Shown here: positions 1 to 7,325 of the stretch, piece after piece | How positions within the stretch are numbered: the stretch's first letter is position 1 | Layout: each line of letters starts with the position of its first letter | Source: DAIOGN01 sp036745245 | Lineage (GTDB): Bacteria; Zixibacteria; MSB-5A5; JAUVRN01 | Direction: 5' to 3' | DNA length: 21,483 nucleotides | Assembly (NCBI GenBank): GCA_036745245.1 | Contig: DAIOGN010000047.1 | Location: 1 to 21,483 of the forward strand | The notes under the pieces: generated by a model | Seen by the model: only the letters and a program-made list of their open reading frames with translations | Told to the model about the DNA's origin: nothing | Databases searched by the model: none | Translations under genes and position numbers: made by a program

Positions 1-2
1 CC

Positions 3-38
3 GTGGGCGCCGGCGTGATCCACGAGATACTAGACTAA
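3..38 (+). CDS. tuf: 3' end of a probable EF-Tu gene (partial)
   Basis: Only the last 11 codons are present. They read VGAGVIHEILD followed by TAA at 36-38. Bacterial elongation factor Tu ends in a conserved stretch of the form TVGAGVVxxIL, close to the C-terminus, and this peptide matches that pattern in length and position. EF-Tu delivers aminoacyl-tRNA to the ribosome. The assignment rests on 11 residues, so another protein with a similar tail cannot be excluded. The inverted repeat at 42-124 begins three bases after the stop codon. Confidence 0.45.
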   Translation: MGAGVIHEILD

Positions 39-41
39 GAT

Positions 42-124
42 TGGGGTCAGACCCCTGCTGTCACTTTGCACACCGGTACAAGTGCGATCGGGGTGTGCAA
101 AGTGACAGCAGGGGTCTGACCCCA
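42..124. repeat. Perfect 33-bp inverted repeat, REP/MITE-like
   Basis: Arms at 42-74 and 92-124 are exact reverse complements (33 of 33), with a 17-base loop at 75-91. Each arm carries a smaller palindrome at its outer end: GGGGTCAGACCCC at 43-55 and GGGGTCTGACCCC at 111-123. The element could form one long hairpin or two small ones. It lies between the putative tuf stop and comEC, and no T-tract follows it, so it is not a typical intrinsic terminator. The nested-palindrome layout resembles REP/BIME sequences mobilised by RAYT-type transposases; that link is inference. Confidence 0.8.
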
Positions 125-165
125 GCATGTGATGGCGCGGTCCCGGAGACCCGGGATCTTGCGCC

Positions 166-2325
166 ATGCGTTGTGTGCGCACACCTCGTGCGCCCCGCAG
201 GCCGGCTCTGGCCTGCGCAGTGGCCTTTGTCCTGGGTGCGAGTGCCTGCGCCTCGGGCGACCTCACCACCTGGAGCCTGGTTGCAGCACTGGCACTCGTG
301 GTGGCCGTACTTGCCCACGGTGTAAACCCCTTCGGGCTCGCACTGCTTTCGATCTTCGCCTGTCTTGGCTGGGCTCGCCTTCACTTCGCACACACGCCTC
401 AGTCGCCCAACGACATTCGTCTGCATCAGGATTCGCGCGGGCAGGTCCTGCTCTACGGGCGCACGGTCGGCGAGTCTGACGTCCGCTCCGATGAAACCCG
501 CTGGGTCTTCCGGGTCGACTCGATCGCCTACCCCGATTCCGTCGTGCCCCGGTGGGGCCGCGTGCTGGCTCGCTTTCGCTTCGATCCTGGCATTCAGCCC
601 AACTCGAACGTGAAACTTGCCGGCCGCCTGATCCCGCCTCAATCAGCGCGCAATCCCGGTGACTTCTCGTGGAGCGACACGCTGAAGCGAAGAGGACTGC
701 ACGGCCTCTTCGAGCCGGCCACTGGCAGTCCGGTGTTGAGCGCTTCGTCTCTGGGTCCGTCCTTTCTCGGGCGCGTGGTGGCGCCGCTCCGGCGAACGCT
801 GAAGAGCCGGCTCGGTGCCCATCTCGACGGGGAAGAGCGCGCTCTGGCGGCCGGTCTGTTCCTGGGCGAACGCGATCAGCTGTCTCAAGCCACGGTGGAC
901 GCGTTCAAACGCACCGGAACGCTGCACCTGCTGGCGGTTTCGGGTTCGAATGTGGGCATCGTGGCCGGTGCCGTGTGGGGGCTTCTGCTGTTTCTTCGCG
1001 TGGGGCGAGCCTGGCGTCTGGCAGGGTCGGCAGCGTGTGTCGCGCTCTTCTGTTGTCTGGCGCATCTTGAAGCGTCGGTCGTGCGCGCCGGCCTCGCGGC
1101 ACTGGTGGTGCTGGGCGCGGTGGCGCTGCGACGGCGGGTGGATCCTCTTCATGTGTGGGGTCTGGCGCTTCTGGCGTTCACGGTGTGGCAGCCCGTTTCG
1201 ATCCTCGACCTCGGGTTTCAGCTCTCCTTCGCCGCGACTCTGGGAATACTGCTTCTGCCCGAGGCGCAGAGTTCGGGTTCACGTGGGAAGGTGCGGCGAA
1301 TACTCCGCGTGATCTGTACATGCGTGCTCGTCTCTACGGCGGCTCAGCTGGCCACCCTTCCCACCATGCTCGCAGTGTTTCATGAAGTCCCCCTCGTGAC
1401 GCCGTTGGCCAATCTGATCTGCGTCCCCCTCGCCGGCCTGGCCACGCTCTCGGCCATGCTGGTTGTGATCCTCGCACCGATCGGTGAACCGCTGCTCTCC
1501 GTGACGTCCGCGGCTCTGTGGGTGTGCATCAAGGGCCTGCTTCTGGCCGTGCACGCCGTGGACGGTCTCGCCGTCCCCATTCTGGCAGTGCCCCGGCCTG
1601 GCACGACGGCTCTGGTTCTCATGGGCGCCTCTGTTCTGTCGGTGTTCGGCTTCGCCAACCGGCCGAAGGACCGGCGGAGGATCGCGATCGGCTCGGCCGT
1701 TGCAGTCTGCGGTGCTCTTCTCCTCGCTTACACACCGGTTGAGCCTGAAGTGGTGGTGCTTGACGGTCCCAGGTTGGAGGCACTGGTGCGGTTGTCCGGC
1801 TACGAGACCTGGCGGATTGGAGCTCCCTCCGACCGTCCGCCAGACCCGGCAAATCGCGCCTCGCTTGCCCTTGGCTGGCCGGCGCCGCGGGGCTCTCTGA
1901 GCCTGGAAGGCCCAGTTGAGCCGGAGGCCGGAACTTCAAGAAAAACAGGACCTTACCCGTCGGCCGAAAGATCTGCAGAACCCTCTGCCGGACCATCACT
2001 CACGGTCTGGTGCCGAAGCCACGACTCGCTTCCATTCGGAGCCGTGGTCGATTTCTCCGGCCGGCAGGTGGTGATCTGCCGGGAATGGCCAGGGGCCCCA
2101 CCCGACCGATTGGGTGTCGGGCCGGACGCCATCTGGATCACCGACGCCCCGTTTCCTCCTCCGCCGTTCTGCGCCGACAGCGAGGCCTCGTTGGTGATCC
2201 TCGCCGGCCGCAGCCCGGGCCGCGAAAAGCCTCTCGATGTTCAGGTTCTGCACACCAGACGACACGGTTCGGTTCGCATCCTCTGGCGGGATCGTGGGTT
2301 CCAGACGGAACCGCGGGTCCGGTAA
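166..2325 (+). CDS. comEC: ComEC/Rec2-family DNA internalisation protein with degenerate C-terminal domain
   Basis: ComEC proteins form the inner-membrane channel that passes single-stranded DNA into the cytoplasm during natural transformation. The 719-residue product has the family layout: an N-terminal membrane region with a DUF4131-type segment (RNPGDFSW near residue 162), then the competence domain with the hallmark HLLAVSGSNVGIVAG starting near residue 254, followed by many hydrophobic helices to about residue 525. The C-terminal part (about 525-719) starts with VVVLDG, like the opening of the metallo-beta-lactamase domain, and ends in a recognisable tip (LHTRRHGSVRIL). The HxHxDH metal motif between them is absent and replaced by Pro/Ala/Ser-rich sequence, so nuclease activity is unlikely. 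The ATG at 166 has no good Shine-Dalgarno at normal spacing, so the start is uncertain. Confidence 0.85.
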   Translation: MRCVRTPRAPRRPALACAVAFVLGASACASGDLTTWSLVAALALVVAVLAHGVNPFGLALLSIFACLGWARLHFAHTPQSPNDIRLHQDSRGQVLLYGRTVGESDVRSDETRWVFRVDSIAYPDSVVPRWGRVLARFRFDPGIQPNSNVKLAGRLIPPQSARNPGDFSWSDTLKRRGLHGLFEPATGSPVLSASSLGPSFLGRVVAPLRRTLKSRLGAHLDGEERALAAGLFLGERDQLSQATVDAFKRTGTLHLLAVSGSNVGIVAGAVWGLLLFLRVGRAWRLAGSAACVALFCCLAHLEASVVRAGLAALVVLGAVALRRRVDPLHVWGLALLAFTVWQPVSILDLGFQLSFAATLGILLLPEAQSSGSRGKVRRILRVICTCVLVSTAAQLATLPTMLAVFHEVPLVTPLANLICVPLAGLATLSAMLVVILAPIGEPLLSVTSAALWVCIKGLLLAVHAVDGLAVPILAVPRPGTTALVLMGASVLSVFGFANRPKDRRRIAIGSAVAVCGALLLAYTPVEPEVVVLDGPRLEALVRLSGYETWRIGAPSDRPPDPANRASLALGWPAPRGSLSLEGPVEPEAGTSRKTGPYPSAERSAEPSAGPSLTVWCRSHDSLPFGAVVDFSGRQVVICREWPGAPPDRLGVGPDAIWITDAPFPPPPFCADSEASLVILAGRSPGREKPLDVQVLHTRRHGSVRILWRDRGFQTEPRVR

Positions 2326-2336
2326 AGCTTTACGTA

Positions 2337-2352
2337 GGGGTACCGATACCCC
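2337..2352. repeat. Small perfect hairpin in the comEC-DUF4388 intergenic region
   Basis: GGGGTA (2337-2342) and TACCCC (2347-2352) flank a CCGA loop, giving a 6-bp stem 11 bases after the comEC stop codon. No T-tract follows. It could be a weak transcript-end hairpin or an operator in the 88-base gap; neither role is shown. Confidence 0.4.
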
Positions 2353-2413
2353 CCATAGATACCCCGCCCTCGGTGTGGAATGTCCATGACGTGCGCGGGC
2401 ATCTGAGAAACCT

Positions 2414-3583
2414 ATGAGCCTCACCGGCAACCTGAACACGATCAGCTTTCCCGATCTGCTCCAGCTCTTAACCACGGGGCATAAGACGGGCACACTGACG
2501 CTCACACGTTCAAGCCTCCAGAAACAGATTTGCTTCCGCAACGGTCAGATCGTTTTCGCGAACTCTCTCAACGACAAGGAAGATCTGTTCGGCCAGATGC
2601 TGCTCAAGCGCGGCCGCATCTCCAAAGCCGACCTCCGCCGGGCTCTCCAGACGCAGCGAACGCAGGGAAAGAAGCTCGGGACCGTACTGATCGAGCTCGA
2701 CCTGTTCTCCCGCGAAGAGGTGATCGAGGCGCTCAAGCTTCAGATCGAAGAAATCGTCTATACGCTGTTCGGCTGGGACGAGGCCGGGTTCGCGTTCGAC
2801 GAGGGCAAGCTGCCGCCGGACGACCAGATCCAGACAGAACTGAACACCATGAACGTCATCATGGAGGGGACGCGGCGCATCGACGAGTGGGTGGAAGTGC
2901 AGAAAGTTCTGCCGTCGCCCAACGTGCCGCTCAAGGCAGTACTCGTGCCGCACGGCGTGCGCGAAGAGCTTCGCCTCACCCTGGATGAGTTCCAGATGCT
3001 GGTGCTGGTGAACGGCGAACGCACGGTGCCGGATCTCCTGGAACTGTCCCCGGTGGGTGAATTCGTGACGTCGAAAGCGCTCTACAAACTGATGGTCGCC
3101 GGGCTGATCGAAGCGGGCGAAGCGCGCGCGCAGAGCGTCACGCCGGCCGAGGAAGAGCAGCAGCTGTACACGTCCCTGGCCAATCTGTACCGGCGCTCGT
3201 TCCGAGCTCTCTGGGAAATCTGGATTCGCATGGTGGGCGAAGGCAACCTGCCCCTGTGGCGGGGGAAGGCCCGGCCCGGCCATCCGGAAGACGAGCTGGC
3301 CGACTGGCTGCTCACCTCCGACGACATTCCGGCCGAAAAACTACTGGCGCGGCTGCACACCATCCCGGCGCACCTGCGTTTGCACAAGTTTTATGAGGCG
3401 ACCAACGCGCGGCTCACGGAAGCCGTGGAGCGTATCGGCAACGTGCTCGGTCCCCCCGCTCGCAGCCGCGTGGCGGCGGGGATCAAGCGCGAACTGGCTC
3501 TGCCCATCGCCGAGCACCGCGCGTTGCTGCAGAAGTACGACGCCGAGGAAGAACTTTTTGCCGCGCTGCGTGCCGGCGCGTAG
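2414..3583 (+). CDS. DUF4388 (PATAN-like) domain protein
   Basis: The N-terminal 50 residues (LTGNLNTISFPDLLQLL, then TGTLTL and ICFRNGQIVFA) are typical of DUF4388/PATAN domains, which are abundant in gliding and pilus-bearing deltaproteobacteria and occur in signalling adaptors and response regulators. Residues about 58-105 form a helical repeat (FGQMLLKRGRISKADL, then ALQTQ and KKLGTVLIE) resembling the GspE/MshE N-terminal fold. The remainder to residue 389 is mostly helical and I recognise no catalytic motif. It opens a close run of genes ending in mglB and pilB, with only 11 bases before the next gene, so a role in pilus or polarity control is inferred. No strong Shine-Dalgarno precedes the ATG; the conserved N-terminus supports the start. 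Confidence 0.8.
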   Translation: MSLTGNLNTISFPDLLQLLTTGHKTGTLTLTRSSLQKQICFRNGQIVFANSLNDKEDLFGQMLLKRGRISKADLRRALQTQRTQGKKLGTVLIELDLFSREEVIEALKLQIEEIVYTLFGWDEAGFAFDEGKLPPDDQIQTELNTMNVIMEGTRRIDEWVEVQKVLPSPNVPLKAVLVPHGVREELRLTLDEFQMLVLVNGERTVPDLLELSPVGEFVTSKALYKLMVAGLIEAGEARAQSVTPAEEEQQLYTSLANLYRRSFRALWEIWIRMVGEGNLPLWRGKARPGHPEDELADWLLTSDDIPAEKLLARLHTIPAHLRLHKFYEATNARLTEAVERIGNVLGPPARSRVAAGIKRELALPIAEHRALLQKYDAEEELFAALRAGA

Positions 3584-3594
3584 GGACGGAACCC

Positions 3595-3954
3595 ATGCGT
3601 AGAACGATCTGGATTGGAATGCTTCTGGCTCTGGCCCTCCCGCAGGCCGCCTGGGCGGCCGAAGCGTACATGCCCCTGGGCACCGTGGTGCTTTCGGCCT
3701 TCGGGATGTGCGCGGTGAGCGCTGCAGGCGTCGTGTGTCTCAAGATCTATTCCGCGGTAAAGGGCGGAGATCTCGGCATGGCATGGCAAACGCTTGCGTT
3801 CGCGCTCCTGTTTTTCGGCGTGGCGCTTCTGGTGGAGATGCTGGGCGGCGCCGGCTGGGTCGCCATCCCTCCGTACGTTGCGGCGCTCCTGAAGCTTCTG
3901 GCCGCCGTGGGACTGGTGTTCAGCTTCCTGCGCTTTGCCAGGGTGTTTCAATGA
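3595..3954 (+). CDS. Small membrane protein of unknown function
   Basis: I do not recognise a family for this 119-residue product. It starts with a signal-peptide-like segment (MRRTIW, then a hydrophobic run ending AWA near residue 21). Three further hydrophobic helices follow, at about 25-52, 62-82 and 90-115, with short polar links and a C-terminus rich in Arg and Phe. GGGACGGA lies five bases before the ATG as a plausible ribosome binding site. It sits between the DUF4388 gene and the micro-ORF at 3951, whose ATG overlaps its TGA, which points to co-translation. A membrane anchor or accessory role for the neighbouring LC7 proteins is possible but unsupported by any motif. Confidence 0.7.
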   Translation: MRRTIWIGMLLALALPQAAWAAEAYMPLGTVVLSAFGMCAVSAAGVVCLKIYSAVKGGDLGMAWQTLAFALLFFGVALLVEMLGGAGWVAIPPYVAALLKLLAAVGLVFSFLRFARVFQ

Positions 3955-4052
3955 GAGGTGGGGCCTCATTTCGCGAGCTTCGGCAGGGCGGGATTGACCG
4001 CCTGCTGAATGCTCTCTATCGTCGGGCATGTCAGGCGAGCCCTTGCGCATGA
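3951..4052 (+). CDS. 33-residue micro-ORF linked by ATGA overlaps on both sides
   Basis: The reading frame starts at ATG 3951, inside the stop of the preceding gene (ATGA, 3951-3954), and stops with TGA 4050-4052, overlapping the ATG of the TPR gene (ATGA, 4049-4052). The peptide is 33 residues, Arg-rich, with two Cys near its end (RRACQASPCA). AGGG at 3942-3945 sits at usable spacing as a ribosome binding site. Two perfect 4-base overlaps in a row are the usual mark of translational coupling, so either the peptide is real or the frame exists to pass ribosomes to the TPR gene. I recognise no function, and conservation is untested. Confidence 0.5.
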   Translation: MRGGASFRELRQGGIDRLLNALYRRACQASPCA

Positions 4053-5008
4053 ATAGAACGCAGATCCAGGATCGCATTGCCAAGTGCCGTCAGATCCTCG
4101 AGGCCAACCCCGGGTCTCAGATCTTTGCGGCGCTCGCCGAAGCGTACCGGAAGGTCGGCGACCTCAAGGCGGCGCTCGACGTGTGCAACGACGGAATCAG
4201 GCTGCACCCGGAGTATGGCTCGGCCTACCTGGTGCTGGCCAAAATTGCGCGTGATCAAAAGCGATTCCCCGAGGCCGAACAGGCGGCCACCCGTGCCATT
4301 CAACTCGAAGGGCGCACGCGATCGGCCGAACTTCTGCTCTCGGATGTATATCTTCAGACCGGCCAGTTCACGAAGGCCGAGTCCATTCTCTCCCGGCTCG
4401 CGGAAGCCGATCCTCAGAACGAATCCGTGCGCCGGCTGCGCGCCCTGGCCAAGAAGGCCGGCCAGGCGGCGTCCGTGAATCGCACGGGGGGCGTTGCGGT
4501 GTTGCCCGAGCTCTCCGAAACGTACGTCGATCACGAAGACTCAGACGAGCCGATGTCGGCGGCCGCTCATGCCCGCCCTGCCCGCCCGGCCCGCCCGGCC
4601 GCACCGGACCGCCCGGCCGCGCCGGCTCGCCCGGCCGCACCGGAGGTCTCGTGGGAAGCCATCCTCGAGGCCCTGGAACGATACCCCCACCTGCTGGGCA
4701 AGATGACGGTGGGCTACGACGGCATGTTGTTGCAATCGGATCACGGCGTTCGCACCGAGGCCGAGGAAGCCGCCGCCATGGCGGCCGACCTGTTCGGATC
4801 GGTGCGCGGCGAGTGGCCGGTGAACCGGTTTGGCGTGCTCAATCAGGTGCTGGTGGAAACGGACGGGTCGAGCTGGTGGATCTGGCCGTTCCCCACCTTT
4901 CTCCTGGTGCTCTGGTGTGATCCCCAGATCAACATGGGGCCCCTGCGCATGCGCCTGAATCAGTTCGAATCGTCGCCGGCCCGTGGTTCACAAGGAGGAG
5001 CCAGATGA
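4049..5008 (+). CDS. TPR protein with C-terminal roadblock/LC7-like domain
   Basis: The N-terminal half has tetratricopeptide repeats, the clearest being FAALAEAYRKVGDLKAALDV and AYLVLAKIARDQKRFPEAEQ, ending at about residue 135. A Pro/Ala/Arg linker encoded at about 4567-4644 follows. The last 110 residues (from SWEAILEALERYPHLLGKM) look like a divergent roadblock/LC7 fold, a dimerisation module that regulates small GTPases. I chose ATG 4049 (MNRTQIQ) over the in-frame ATG at 4028 because it overlaps the micro-ORF stop and has AGGCGAG about nine bases upstream. The stop overlaps the next ATG (5005-5008). In Myxococcus the TPR protein SgmX links MglA to pilus activation; a similar adaptor role here is inference. 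Confidence 0.75.
   Translation: MNRTQIQDRIAKCRQILEANPGSQIFAALAEAYRKVGDLKAALDVCNDGIRLHPEYGSAYLVLAKIARDQKRFPEAEQAATRAIQLEGRTRSAELLLSDVYLQTGQFTKAESILSRLAEADPQNESVRRLRALAKKAGQAASVNRTGGVAVLPELSETYVDHEDSDEPMSAAAHARPARPARPAAPDRPAAPARPAAPEVSWEAILEALERYPHLLGKMTVGYDGMLLQSDHGVRTEAEEAAAMAADLFGSVRGEWPVNRFGVLNQVLVETDGSSWWIWPFPTFLLVLWCDPQINMGPLRMRLNQFESSPARGSQGGAR
4567..4644. repeat. Pro/Ala/Arg low-complexity repeat inside the TPR-LC7 gene
   Basis: Short GC-rich units of the type CGCCCGGCC recur and encode ARPARPAAP-like sequence. The run separates the TPR half from the LC7-like half and is probably a flexible linker. Such repeats are prone to length variation and to assembly error. Confidence 0.7.
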
Positions 5009-5895
5009 CACTCAAGGGACCCGAATTCAAGAAGGCGCTGCTGCTCGGGCTGGTCGCCTCCGCGGTGCCGCTCGTCTACTATCCGAATTCCTTCGGATGG
5101 AACGGTGCAGGGCAGGGGGGTCCGGGCTTCTTCGTATTTGAGTTCGCCTACTACCTCCTCGCGTTCCAGTTCCTGCTGGCGCGCGAGTCCTTTCCGCACC
5201 GCCTGAAAGCCGCCACCGTGTCCCTTGTCTTCCGCCTGGGCCTGGGAATCGTGTTCGGTGTCCTGGCGGGCGGCTTGTTTGACGTGGCGTTCGGTGCGGC
5301 CCTGGCCGATGGCCTGAGTCGCTACGTACCGGCCGTGATGCTCCATGCCGCAATCGTCCCCTTTCTACTCTCGCCGGTCTTCCGCTTCCGCGAGCTGCGC
5401 AAAGCCCGGTCGACGGCGTCTTCGGAGGCACCCGCTCGAGCCCCCAAGTCCGCGGCCTCGTCCGAGGCACATGCCTGGTCCGGCGGCGAACACATTCCCG
5501 ATTTCGATGCCGCCGTAGCGCACGTGGCGTCGTACTCCACGGTGGGACTCGTCCTCCTGGTGGACGACGAGGGGCTGTGCGTGGCGCGTGCGGCCCGCGG
5601 CTCGGCCGACTCCGACCTGTGGGCGCCCGTCGTGAACCTGCTCTACCACGCCACCCTCCGGGAACTGCGCCGTACCCCGGACGCCGATGTACGCCGGCTG
5701 CAGATCTCGCTGTCGCGCGAGCGGCTCGTGGTGGAGCGTGTGGAACCCTTTTATCTGGCCGTGCTGTGCGATCACAACACCGACGATCTGGTCAACGTGC
5801 GCATCACGCAGGCCGTGGAAATGATCCGCAAATACTACGAACACAAGTACCGAAAAGCGGCCCCCCAGGGCGCCGCGGAGGTGGCCTATGTTTGA
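5005..5895 (+). CDS. Membrane protein with C-terminal roadblock/LC7-like domain
   Basis: The 296-residue product has about four hydrophobic segments in its first 130 residues (near 10-28, 43-62, 70-100 and 108-127), an Ala/Ser-rich linker (about 135-155), and a cytoplasmic domain from about 160 to 285 that fits the roadblock/LC7 pattern (VGLVLLVDDEGLCVA, then a helix with LLYHATLREL, then FYLAVLCDHNTDDL and a final long helix). A strong AAGGAGGA precedes the ATG, which overlaps the previous stop by four bases. The gene overlaps the following roadblock gene by eight bases. The fusion would tether an LC7 surface to the membrane, so it could recruit MglA or the other LC7 proteins; that is inference. 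I know of no named homologue. Confidence 0.7.
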   Translation: MTLKGPEFKKALLLGLVASAVPLVYYPNSFGWNGAGQGGPGFFVFEFAYYLLAFQFLLARESFPHRLKAATVSLVFRLGLGIVFGVLAGGLFDVAFGAALADGLSRYVPAVMLHAAIVPFLLSPVFRFRELRKARSTASSEAPARAPKSAASSEAHAWSGGEHIPDFDAAVAHVASYSTVGLVLLVDDEGLCVARAARGSADSDLWAPVVNLLYHATLRELRRTPDADVRRLQISLSRERLVVERVEPFYLAVLCDHNTDDLVNVRITQAVEMIRKYYEHKYRKAAPQGAAEVAYV

Positions 5896-6247
5896 CATAC
5901 TCGAAGACCTGAACAAGACGTCCGGCGTCTCGGGCAGCATGATCGTGGGTCGCGACGGAATTGTGATCGCGTCCGACCTGCAGGCGGCCATGGAAGACGA
6001 AACCGTGGGCGCGCTCGCTGCGTCGATCACCGCCAACATCCAGAAGTCTCTGGGCCGGCTGGGCCAGCCCGAGCCGCGCCAGATCACGATCGAGGCGGAG
6101 AACGCCAAGCTCTTCCTCGCCGACTGCGAGGTGGGCGTGCTCGTGGTGCTCACGGAGAAGGACGCGAACCTGGGGCTGATCCGCCTGGAGGTGCGCAACG
6201 CCAAGCGCCGGCTCGGCCAGGCCGCCAGCTTGCGGGCTCAGGGGTGA
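5888..6247 (+). CDS. Stand-alone roadblock/LC7 domain protein
   Basis: This 119-residue product is a complete roadblock domain: helix (FDILEDLNKTSGVSGSM), strands around IVGRDGIVIASDL, a central helix (DETVGALAASITANIQKSL), strands including ITIEAENAKLFLADCEVGVL and VLVVLTEKDANLGLIR, and a C-terminal helix. Roadblock proteins act as homo- or heterodimers that bind Ras-like GTPases. GGAGG at 5878-5882 precedes the ATG, which lies inside the end of the upstream gene. The stop is one base before the mglA start, so the two are almost certainly co-translated. It differs from the MglB-like protein downstream, so the cluster has two separate roadblock partners for one GTPase. Confidence 0.85.
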   Translation: MFDILEDLNKTSGVSGSMIVGRDGIVIASDLQAAMEDETVGALAASITANIQKSLGRLGQPEPRQITIEAENAKLFLADCEVGVLVVLTEKDANLGLIRLEVRNAKRRLGQAASLRAQG

Positions 6248-6248
6248 T

Positions 6249-7316
6249 ATGGTCGCCATTAACTACGCGTTCCGAGAGATCTCCTGCAAGATTGTGTTCT
6301 ACGGCCCGGGGTTGTCGGGCAAGACGACCAATCTGCAGTACGTGCACCAGAAGGTGCCCGGAAAGACGAAGGGCGAGCTGATCAGTCTGGCCACCGACGC
6401 CGATCGGACGCTGTACTTCGACTTTCTGCCCATCAATCTGGGAGCGATCCAGGGCTTCGCCACGAAGTTTCAGCTCTACACCGTGCCCGGCCAGGTGTAC
6501 TACAACGCCACACGCAAGCTGGTGCTGCGGGGCGTGGACGGCGTGGTGTTCGTGGCCGACAGCCAGCGCGCCAAGCAGGATGAGAATCTGGAAAGCCTCC
6601 GGAACCTCTACGACAACCTGCAGGAATACGGCTACGACGCCGACGATCTGCCGCTCGTGATCCAGTACAACAAGCGCGACCTGCCCGACGTACTCACGGT
6701 GGCCGAACTTCAGGCCTCTCTCAATCCGAGGAACCGGCCCTACTTCGAGGCCTCGGCCGTGAACGGCACGGGCGTGTTCGACACCTTGAAGATGGTCATC
6801 AAGCTGGTGCTCGACAAGGCGCGCAGTCGTTCCGAGCTGTCGTCGGGATCCGGAGGCTCGGCCACCGTGCAGGCCGCCACGGCGCCCCAGACCTCGGCTC
6901 CGCGCGCCGCGGCGCCTTTGGCCGTCGAGCGTCCGCGTGAACAGGATCCCGCACCGCGCGTGGTGGCGCCCCGCAAGGAAGGCGCCCCGGTGACATTCGA
7001 CGACGAGCCTACGCCGGCCCCCGTCGTCGCGTCATCGGGCTCGCCGCGCCCCTGGACCCCCGGCACCCCGATCGGGTCCCCCGCAACGGCTCAGGCTCTC
7101 GGGGCCCGTGCAGCTACGTCGACGCCCTCTCTGGCGCCGTCGCCTGCGCAGACCCTGGCGCCCGGCCGCGCCTTGTCCCCGGCGGCTCCGGCCGCACCCG
7201 CCGCCAAATCGGCGATGCTGGCCCCGAGTGTCATCCCGCCCGCCCCGTCGTTGAAACGCTCATCGGAGCCCCGGAAGAAGACGTCCTTCTGGCGTAAACT
7301 GTTTTCTTGGAAATAG
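6249..7316 (+). CDS. mglA: MglA-like Ras-family GTPase with long Pro/Ala-rich tail
   Basis: Residues 1 to about 196 closely match MglA, the GTPase that sets cell polarity and directs type IV pili and gliding in Myxococcus. The P-loop is GPGLSGKTT (19-27); the switch I residues R53 and T54 are in ADRTLYFDFLP; TVPGQ places the catalytic Q82; the base-binding NKRD is at 141-144; and NGTGVFDTLK closes the domain. MglA proteins are usually about 195 residues. This one continues for about 160 more, rich in Pro and Ala, and ends in a basic, aromatic segment (KKTSFWRKLFSWK) that could bind membrane. The ATG follows the roadblock stop by one base with AGGGGTGAT upstream. MglB follows nine bases later, the reverse of the Myxococcus mglBA order. 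Confidence 0.93.
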   Translation: MVAINYAFREISCKIVFYGPGLSGKTTNLQYVHQKVPGKTKGELISLATDADRTLYFDFLPINLGAIQGFATKFQLYTVPGQVYYNATRKLVLRGVDGVVFVADSQRAKQDENLESLRNLYDNLQEYGYDADDLPLVIQYNKRDLPDVLTVAELQASLNPRNRPYFEASAVNGTGVFDTLKMVIKLVLDKARSRSELSSGSGGSATVQAATAPQTSAPRAAAPLAVERPREQDPAPRVVAPRKEGAPVTFDDEPTPAPVVASSGSPRPWTPGTPIGSPATAQALGARAATSTPSLAPSPAQTLAPGRALSPAAPAAPAAKSAMLAPSVIPPAPSLKRSSEPRKKTSFWRKLFSWK

Positions 7317-7325
7317 GAGGCAGCC

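Noticed and set aside
4028..4048. Earlier ATG for the TPR-LC7 protein
   Set aside because: It lacks a ribosome binding site and overlaps the micro-ORF. ATG 4049 has AGGCGAG and an ATGA overlap.
4567..4644. CRISPR-like or other regular repeat array
   Set aside because: The units are very short, in frame, and encode a Pro/Ala/Arg linker.
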